Assembly: GCA_002405405.1 (NCBI GenBank)
Contig: DHLT01000082.1
Span: 12,430-32,106 of the forward strand
Origin: Ignavibacteria bacterium UBA4661
Lineage (GTDB): Bacteria > Bacteroidota > Ignavibacteria > Kapaibacteriales > UBA4661
Direction: 5' to 3'
DNA length: 19,677 bases
This document shows positions 14,215-19,677 of this stretch, piece after piece. The translations under genes and the position numbers were made by a program. Positions within the stretch are counted from its first letter, which is position 1. Each line of letters opens with the position of its first letter. The notes below the pieces were generated by a model. The model did not search any database. It was not told where the DNA came from and worked only from the letters and a program-made list of their open reading frames with translations.

Positions 14215-15771
14215 ATGAGTTTACATCAGGATTATCGCAACGAACCAATTCTTAGTTATACTTCGACTGATGAGTTAGCGCGTCAGAAATCTGCTTTAGA
14301 TGATGTACGCAATCGTTTTGGTCGGGAGTATCCTTGTTTTATCAATGGTGAAAAAATTACTCATGGTTCGTCAGTGATTCGTTCAATTAATCCGTCGAAC
14401 ATTGATGAAGTTATTGGTACTTTTCCATCACTCAGTCAAGAACATGTAGAGCAGGCAATGACTGCTGCATACACTGCTTTCGAAACATGGTCGCGTACAC
14501 CGGCTGAGGAACGTGCAAGCTATTTTTTCAAGGCGGCACAAGTTATGCGCGATCGTCGTCATGAGATTAATGCATGGATGATTTCTGAAGTTGGAAAAAA
14601 CTATGTTGAAGCTGATGCCGATACAGCAGAAGCAATCGACTTTTTAGAGTTTTATGGTCGAGAAGCTATTCGTTACAGCAAGCCACAGCCGGTACATCAA
14701 AATGAAGGTGAAATCAATCAGTATTTCTACATTCCTTTGGGAGTTGGTGTGGTAATCTCACCATGGAATTTTCCTTTTGCAATTCATGCCGGTATGTGTA
14801 CAGCGGCGATTGTTGCGGGTAATTGCGTGATTGCTAAACCTGCAAGCGAATCGCCAATGATGGCATGGCTTTTTGCTGATATCATGCATAGTGTGGGTTT
14901 GCCGAAGGGGGTCTTAAATTTCATCACAGGTAATCCCAAAGAGATTGGGGACTACATGATTGATCATCCAAAAACACGATTCATCTCATTTACAGGTTCA
15001 ATGGAAATTGGTTTGCGAATCAATGAGCGTGCGGCAAAAGCTCAGCCCGGTCAAAAATGGATTAAACGTGTTGTAGCCGAAATGGGAGGCAAGGATGCTA
15101 TCATAGTTGATGCTTCGGCAAATGTGGATGAAGCGGTGCAGGGTGTTGTTGCAGCAGCATTTGGTTTCCAAGGACAAAAGTGTTCAGCTTGTTCGCGGGC
15201 AATTATCCATCAAGATATTTATGATGAATTTGTTGAAAAAATCGTCGTAGAAACCGCAAAAATTACGGTTGGTGATGCGAAAGATAATTATCGTATGGGT
15301 CCTGTTTCGTCAGAAAAAGCACAAAACAAAATTCTTGAGTATATCGAAATTGGTAAGCAAGAAGGTCGTTTGATTCATGGTGGAAAAAAAGCAGAAGGTA
15401 ATGGTTACTACATCGAGCCAACAATTATTGCTGATGTCGAACCAACAGCACGTTTGGCTCAAGAGGAAATTTTTGGTCCGGTACTTGCGATTATCAAAGC
15501 ACAAGATTTTGAGCACAGTCTCACGATTGCGAATGATTCACTTTTTGGATTGACCGGTGCAATCTACACCAATAATCGAGAGTATTTAGAGCGTGCACGC
15601 CAAGAATTTCATGTAGGCAATTTGTATCTTAATCGTAAGTGCACGGGTGCACTGGTTGGCGTGCATCCATTCGGTGGGTTCAATATGAGCGGCACAGATT
15701 CAAAAGCCGGCAGCTATGATTATCTTATGCTCTTTATGCAAGGTAAATCGGTTGCTGAGAAGAAAAAATAA
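14215..15771 (+). CDS. 1-pyrroline-5-carboxylate (L-glutamate gamma-semialdehyde) dehydrogenase
   Basis: This 518-residue NAD-dependent aldehyde dehydrogenase converts L-glutamate gamma-semialdehyde (from proline or arginine catabolism) to glutamate. Active-site elements are SPWNFPFAI (N185), IAKPASESP (K208), SFTGSMEIGLRIN, VVAEMGGKDAIIVD (general base E289), FGFQGQKCSACSRAI (nucleophile C323), EEIFGPVLAI and the closing HPFGGFNMSGTDSKAG. The roughly 515-residue length, the N-terminal FRNEP-like opening (YRNEPILSY) and the GQKCSACSR version of the Cys loop identify the RocA/PruA P5CDH group rather than a general ALDH. The frame is open back to 14161, but the ATG at 14215 directly precedes the conserved N-terminus. 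No proline dehydrogenase gene is adjacent, so its PRODH partner must be elsewhere. It stands alone: divergent from the ABC module upstream and 90 bp before a signalling gene. Confidence 0.93.
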   Translation: MSLHQDYRNEPILSYTSTDELARQKSALDDVRNRFGREYPCFINGEKITHGSSVIRSINPSNIDEVIGTFPSLSQEHVEQAMTAAYTAFETWSRTPAEERASYFFKAAQVMRDRRHEINAWMISEVGKNYVEADADTAEAIDFLEFYGREAIRYSKPQPVHQNEGEINQYFYIPLGVGVVISPWNFPFAIHAGMCTAAIVAGNCVIAKPASESPMMAWLFADIMHSVGLPKGVLNFITGNPKEIGDYMIDHPKTRFISFTGSMEIGLRINERAAKAQPGQKWIKRVVAEMGGKDAIIVDASANVDEAVQGVVAAAFGFQGQKCSACSRAIIHQDIYDEFVEKIVVETAKITVGDAKDNYRMGPVSSEKAQNKILEYIEIGKQEGRLIHGGKKAEGNGYYIEPTIIADVEPTARLAQEEIFGPVLAIIKAQDFEHSLTIANDSLFGLTGAIYTNNREYLERARQEFHVGNLYLNRKCTGALVGVHPFGGFNMSGTDSKAGSYDYLMLFMQGKSVAEKKK

Positions 15772-15861
15772 TCTGAGGACTTGTTGGAAAAAACCTGACG
15801 ATATACAGCACAGATATTTTGTAATTCTTCTATTATGCCTCGGTAACGCTTTAATAATCAT

Positions 15862-16997
15862 ATGAACCAGATTGACATTTCAGATTCACGAATTTTAGTC
15901 GTAGATGATAATGAGGTCAATATCACGGTCATTTCACAAATGCTCAAGCAAAAGTGGGCTATCGTGTCATGGTTGTTCTTTCCGGTGAAGCTGCATTGCG
16001 TCTCGCCGAAAAAAATGTTCCTGATCTCATTCTTCTGGATATTATGATGCCTCCGGGCATTGATGGCTTTGAAACCATCAAACGCTTGAAATCAAATCCT
16101 GTGACAGAAAACATTCCTGTCATTTTTCTGAGTGCTTTAGATGACACTCAAACAAAAGTAAAAGGATTTGATTTGGGGGCAGTGGACTTTGTTACAAAAC
16201 CATTCCAGGAGAAAGAGGTTCTGGCACGGGTAAGAGCACATCTTACTCTTGCAACCTTGGAGCATGAGCGTAATGAGCAAATATTGCGTCTTGAGGAGCT
16301 GAACAAGGAAAAAGACAAAATGATGCAAATTGTATCGCATGATTTGCGTTCACCATTGTCCGGGATTAAAGGAATGTCAGAACTTCTTCAGGGTGAAGAA
16401 GCTACAATGCCGGAATTAGTGCGTGAGTTTTCAAAACATATTTTTAATTCATCAACGACGCTCATCAACTTGGTAAATGATCTCTTAGATGTTGCAAAAA
16501 TTGAGTCCGGTACACTCTCGCTTGACTTGTCCCAATTCTCTTTGTCTGAGTTGCTGAAAGATTGTTACAATGCGCTCTTTGTTCTTGCAAAGCAGAAACA
16601 AATAGAGTTGGAATTTGTCGGATGGGATGCTGAACATGTGGTGATTGCTGATCGTCCGAAACTTTTTCAAGCATTCAATAATCTTGTTTCCAATGCAATA
16701 AAGTTCACACCAATCAATGGTAGAGTTGTTGTAACACTGCAAGCCAAAGATGACAAATGTGTGGTCGAAATTGCTGACAATGGTATTGGTATTCCTAAAG
16801 AAATGATGGCGCAACTCTTCGAAAAATTCGGTAAGCACCAGCGATCCGGAACTTCAGGTGAGAAAGGTACTGGGCTTGGGATGTCAATTATCAAAAAATT
16901 TATTGAAGGGCACAGTGGAACAATTTCAGTAGACAGCGAAGTTGATAAAGGAACAACTTTTGTCGTAGTTATTCCATCCGCTCCGCCGGCAGTATAG
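15862..16997 (+). CDS. Response-regulator receiver / histidine kinase hybrid, frameshifted near codon 30
   Basis: Two frames together encode one REC-HisKA-HATPase protein of about 378 residues. The first frame (15862-15951) gives MNQIDISDSRILVVDDNEVN with the acidic pair D15-D16. The second frame (from about 15951) continues with GYRVMVVLSGEAALRLAEK, the phospho-acceptor in LILLDIMMP (about D60), SALDD, TKPF (about K113), a short coiled linker, the HisKA box MQIVSHDLRSPLSGIKG (about H160), the N box NNLVSNAIKF, G1 DNGIGI and G2 GTGLGM. The frame changes in an A4 run at 15950-15953; five As would restore CAA AAA GTG GGC TAT and a normal REC domain. Without restoration the first frame stops at 16047. 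A GTG at 15954 could start a kinase lacking the first REC strand. No transmembrane segment is seen, so the protein is cytoplasmic. A SixA-type phosphatase gene converges from downstream, 35 bp away. Confidence 0.85.
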
Positions 16998-17032
16998 ATG
17001 CCAGTGTATACAAAAAACCAAATGATAGCATG

Positions 17033-17515
17033 TCAAGGGAGAATTTTATGGGTAAGATACCACAAAAGTTCTCCCTTAGCTGTTGGGCGAAAACGAAGCA
17101 GTTCGATGCAGGCAATACCGCATTTTTTAAATTCCATTCGGAAAACACCTTCACCACAGATATGTGCCACTAGCATACTCATCATGGGTTCGTGACCTAC
17201 AAACATCATTTCCTCATGATCCAAATTTTCAGCAACTAAATCGCAGAATGCTTCGTAGCGACCCATGGGGGTAATGCGCTGTTCGCGCGGAATAGGTCCA
17301 TCGTAGTGGAGTTCTTTGGCAAGAATTTCAGCAGTGTGAATTGCTCGTGTAAATGTACTTGAGATGATGATATGGGGTTTAATACCAAGTTCATAAATGT
17401 ACTTACCCATCGTGTGAGCACGCTCGACGCCGGCTGGTGTAAGTTGGCGTTCTGCATCAGTTGGAGCTTGACCATAATCAACAGCAATGCTATGGCGAAC
17501 AAGGTATAGTTTCAT
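17033..17515 (-). CDS. sixA: SixA-type phosphohistidine phosphatase
   Basis: This 160-residue protein is a member of the histidine phosphatase (phosphoglycerate-mutase-like) superfamily in its short SixA form. Catalytic motifs are LVRHSIA (R7, nucleophile H8), DAERQLTPAGVERA (about 20-33), SSTFTRAIHTAEIL (R57) and MFVGHEPMMS (H108). LVRHSIA in place of LIRHG, the short length and VGHEP are typical of SixA. SixA dephosphorylates phosphohistidine on HPt domains such as ArcB in E. coli, and on phosphotransfer proteins elsewhere. Here it converges with a hybrid histidine kinase gene, 35 bp between stops, which suggests but does not prove a shared phosphorelay. It is transcribed in the same direction as, and 58 bp after, the PASTA-protein gene. 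The ATG starting MKLYLVRH is clear. Confidence 0.9.
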   Translation of the reverse strand: MKLYLVRHSIAVDYGQAPTDAERQLTPAGVERAHTMGKYIYELGIKPHIIISSTFTRAIHTAEILAKELHYDGPIPREQRITPMGRYEAFCDLVAENLDHEEMMFVGHEPMMSMLVAHICGEGVFRMEFKKCGIACIELLRFRPTAKGELLWYLTHKILP

Positions 17516-17573
17516 AGTTCTGCGAAAGAAAAGGTGGAAAGAAGATTATAGACCAACGGATATATCGGATACG

Positions 17574-18341
17574 CTATTTACCAACAATAAGATTGATGGC
17601 ACTGCCGGCGGCAACTATTGTACCCGATACAGGAAATTGTGTAATGATAGAATTTGGTAAAAAGGTGCCGCCACTTGGTTCAAAAGTGGTTGTGCCGATG
17701 CGAAGACCTAAGCCAACAAGAATTTCTTCAGCTTCACTCGGCGTTTTACCGGTTAAGTCCGGGACGGTAATTTCTGCATCGACTGCACCTAAGCTCACAT
17801 CAAGATCAATCAACTGACCATACTCGACATCACGGCTGGAATTGATGTATTGTGCGCAAACAATATCGCGTGCAACGGAATCATTCCGGACATAAAATAC
17901 ATTGTTAAGTTGTAAACCGGCTTTCAACAGAGTGATTCGTGCTTCACGTAGTGTTAAGCCTATAACGCGAGGCATTGGGATAGTTTGTTTGCCTTTACTA
18001 ATCGTTAAATATACGCGCCGACCATAACGTACAAGTGACGCTGGGTAGGGTAATTGTGAAAGAACAGTACCTGCGGGAGCATTCGAATTGAATTGTTCTC
18101 CTGTGATTTTTACTTCCAATCCCTTAGTCTGAAGTGCAGCAACAGCCTCTTGTTGTTTCATACCGGCAACGCTGGGTACGGCAATAACCTCATCTAAACC
18201 AACAACTGACGGCATCACAACTTGGTCGAATACAATGAGACCAATAAGAATAATCAAATGGAGTAAGATAAAAAGTATACCATAGATTTTGAATTCACGA
18301 GCATACTTTTGAAAATACGACGCAAGAGAGGGAAGTGCCAT
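17574..18341 (-). CDS. Single-pass membrane protein with three PASTA domains
   Basis: With the start at the ATG complementary to 18339-18341 the protein has 255 residues: a short basic N-terminus (KYAREFK), one membrane helix (about 18-40, YGILFILLHLIILIGLIVFD), then three PASTA units in the periplasm. These are about 50-117 (AVPSVAGMKQQEAVAALQTKGL ... LTISKG), 119-185 (PMPRVIGLTLREARITLLKAGL ... LDVSLG) and 190-255 (TVPDLTGKTPSEAEEILVGLGL ... INLIVGK). PASTA domains bind peptidoglycan or muropeptides and are usually the sensor part of PknB/Stk kinases or class B PBPs; here neither a kinase nor a transpeptidase domain is attached. Kinase-free PASTA proteins with this layout are common in Bacteroidota. 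A cell-wall-binding role is inferred. An upstream ATG (complement at 18441-18443) would add 34 residues of unremarkable sequence and push the helix inward, so it was not chosen. Confidence 0.85.
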   Translation of the reverse strand: MALPSLASYFQKYAREFKIYGILFILLHLIILIGLIVFDQVVMPSVVGLDEVIAVPSVAGMKQQEAVAALQTKGLEVKITGEQFNSNAPAGTVLSQLPYPASLVRYGRRVYLTISKGKQTIPMPRVIGLTLREARITLLKAGLQLNNVFYVRNDSVARDIVCAQYINSSRDVEYGQLIDLDVSLGAVDAEITVPDLTGKTPSEAEEILVGLGLRIGTTTFEPSGGTFLPNSIITQFPVSGTIVAAGSAINLIVGK

Positions 18342-18491
18342 GTGTATAATAACAATGCTATGTTGAGTTAGAATTTTTCCGATATTTTGTGTGCAAATAT
18401 ACATGAGTTCGGTGGGCGTTGAGGCGGTAATTTTGTTCCACATGTTTTCTCTGAATTCTTTTGCTCATCGTTTGTCTGATATGTTACTCCT

Positions 18492-19520
18492 ATGGCAGAA
18501 TCGCTCCTATCATTCTTTTCACTATCCGAGATGGGAAATACACTCATCCAGAAAAAATCTGTTCTCATTACAACACATGTCAAACCGGATGGGGATGCTA
18601 TTGGTTCTACTATCGGTCTTGCAACATTTCTTCGTTCGCACGGTGTTGCCACATATATTGTGCTTCCGTCACCATGCCCCGACAATCTGAGGTTTCTTGA
18701 TCATGAAAAAGAACTCGAAGTTTTTGATATCGAGCGTCATCAAAAATTATTGGAATCAGTCGATTGCTTTGTTCTTCTTGATGCGAATGATCCTAAGCGT
18801 ACAGAGCATATTGCACCTTACTTGCAAAACTTCCCACGACAAGTATTTGTAATCGATCATCATCTTGATCCGAAGCCATTTGCTTCGGCGTATTTGGTGG
18901 ATACCCTTGCTTGCTCGACCTGTCATTTGATCGCTGATATGATCGAAAGTATCGGCTATACAATGAGTTTTACTACAGCGCAAGCGCTCTATACAGGTAT
19001 TCTCACAGATACGGGAAACTTTCGTTTTGATCGTACGACACCGGCAGTACATCGCTTGGTTGCGCGACTGCTAGAATGCGGTGTTCAGCCCTTGGATGTA
19101 TATCAGTCGCTTTTTCAACAAGAAACATTGGCAAGTATGAAATTGATGGGATATGCATTGTCGCATTTGGAATTGTATCATGCAGGCCGTCTATGTATTA
19201 TTCCTATTCGTGCCCAAGCTTTTGAGCAGACACAGAGTACAGAGTTGGATACGGAGGGTTTATCAGCTTGCTTGCTGGATATCAAAGGAGTTGCCTTGGG
19301 GGTATTGATAACAGAAATCATGACTCCTGAACAAACATGGGTAAAGCTTTCGTTTCGTTCACGTGGAAATATTTCAGCACAGGCTCTTGCTTTGCATTTT
19401 GGCGGTGAAGGACACTTCAATGCTGCAGGTGGGCGCGAGGGCAATCAATCTTTTGATGAAGTGCTACAACGTATTATTGAATTAAGCGGTGAAATACTGT
19501 CGGTCGGCGAAGGGAAGTAG
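18492..19520 (+). CDS. nrnA: NrnA-type DHH/DHHA1 phosphoesterase (oligoribonuclease / pAp phosphatase)
   Basis: This 342-residue cytoplasmic Mn-dependent phosphoesterase has the DHH motifs in order: ITTHVKPDGDAIGS (H29, D33, D35), LLDANDP (D97), VIDHHLDP (DHH at 122-124) and YTGILTDTGNFRF (D173). The C-terminal DHHA1 domain has the substrate-binding KLSFRSRGN and LALHFGGEGHFNAAGG signature. Length and arrangement match NrnA of Bacillus, which degrades short RNA oligonucleotides and dephosphorylates 3'-phosphoadenosine 5'-phosphate. Related DhhP/GdpP-like members act on pApA or cyclic dinucleotides, so the exact substrate is not certain. It is divergent from the PASTA-protein gene across 150 bp that contain a possible -7 box (TAATTTTG at 18428-18435) and otherwise nothing I can name. 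It is followed after 7 bp by a transporter gene, so the two probably form an operon. Confidence 0.92.
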   Translation: MAESLLSFFSLSEMGNTLIQKKSVLITTHVKPDGDAIGSTIGLATFLRSHGVATYIVLPSPCPDNLRFLDHEKELEVFDIERHQKLLESVDCFVLLDANDPKRTEHIAPYLQNFPRQVFVIDHHLDPKPFASAYLVDTLACSTCHLIADMIESIGYTMSFTTAQALYTGILTDTGNFRFDRTTPAVHRLVARLLECGVQPLDVYQSLFQQETLASMKLMGYALSHLELYHAGRLCIIPIRAQAFEQTQSTELDTEGLSACLLDIKGVALGVLITEIMTPEQTWVKLSFRSRGNISAQALALHFGGEGHFNAAGGREGNQSFDEVLQRIIELSGEILSVGEGK

Positions 19521-19527
19521 AAAGATT

Positions 19528-19677
19528 ATGCAAAAAAAAATACTAACACATAACCAAGCGGTTATTCTTTTGATCTCGACATCAGTGTTATGGAGTTTTG
19601 GGGGATTGCTTATCAAATCGATTGCATGGAATGGTTTAGATGTGGCAGCAGGGCGTTCTCTGGTTGCTGCGTTCTTT
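19528..19677 (+). CDS. EamA-family transporter, N-terminal part (cut by window end)
   Basis: Only the first 50 codons are present. They read as a short basic N-terminus (MQKKILTHNQ) followed by AVILLISTSVLWSFGGLLIK, SIAWNGLDVAAGRSLVAAFF. A first hydrophobic helix with a tryptophan (the S-x-LWS pattern), then a small loop and the A-x-R-S beginning of the second helix, is the usual opening of drug/metabolite (EamA) transporters with ten helices. The substrate cannot be assigned. The ATG lies 7 bp after the NrnA stop on the same strand. The full gene continues past the window, so length and second EamA repeat are not verifiable. Confidence 0.75.
   Translation, partial: MQKKILTHNQAVILLISTSVLWSFGGLLIKSIAWNGLDVAAGRSLVAAFF

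Noticed and set aside
15946..15958. Programmed -1 frameshifting in the kinase gene
   Set aside because: The site is C AAA AGT-like, not a standard X XXY YYZ heptamer, and I see no downstream hairpin or upstream SD-like stimulator. A one-base loss from an A5 run is simpler.
18428..18435. TAATTTTG as promoter of the NrnA gene
   Set aside because: The -7 octamer matches, but no TTG lies at 18-21 bp upstream, so it is mentioned only as a possibility and not listed as a feature.

Overview
The window is a gene-dense stretch of a bacterial chromosome with 16 protein-coding loci. I see no tRNA, rRNA, CRISPR array, transposase or phage gene. The features point to the Bacteroidota/Chlorobiota (FCB) side of the tree: most start codons lack a purine-rich Shine-Dalgarno sequence, and the gene content includes a short RsmI, a secreted WG-repeat protein, a kinase-free PASTA protein, an orphan FtsE and a BtuB-like TonB receptor. 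This placement is inference; Ignavibacteria- or Kapabacteria-like lineages would fit, but no marker gene here settles it.

Left part (1-5615, all +): the tail of an unidentified protein, rsmI (16S rRNA C1402 2'-O-methyltransferase), a secreted protein with about 12 WG-like repeats, ftsE without ftsX, and a UvrD/PcrA helicase. Gaps are 6-31 bp, so this looks like one transcript. The helicase is split by a single in-frame TAA: its C-terminal Tudor-like domain continues in the same frame after the stop.

Redox/transport unit (5616-8912, +): a MarR regulator with a near-palindromic candidate operator just upstream, a nitroreductase-family flavoprotein, and a TonB-dependent receptor whose start overlaps the nitroreductase stop (ATGA). 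A strong hairpin-plus-T-run terminator overlaps the receptor stop codon.

Export module (8916-13972, -): an ABC ATPase, an 880-residue two-FtsX-domain permease and a membrane-anchored CrtC/AttH-type lipocalin-fold protein. Together they resemble the AttEFGH type of ABC system. A DUF486 small membrane protein gene sits on the opposite strand between permease and lipocalin, interrupting the expected operon.

Right part (14215-19677): a 1-pyrroline-5-carboxylate dehydrogenase (+) with an inverted repeat in its leader; a REC-HisKA-HATPase hybrid kinase (+) broken by a one-base frameshift in an A run; convergent to it a SixA-type phosphohistidine phosphatase (-); a single-pass membrane protein with three PASTA domains (-); a divergent NrnA-type DHH phosphoesterase (+); and the first 50 codons of an EamA-family transporter (+), cut by the window edge.

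The helicase stop and the kinase frameshift are single-base lesions in otherwise intact genes. Whether they are real or come from sequencing is the first thing to resolve.
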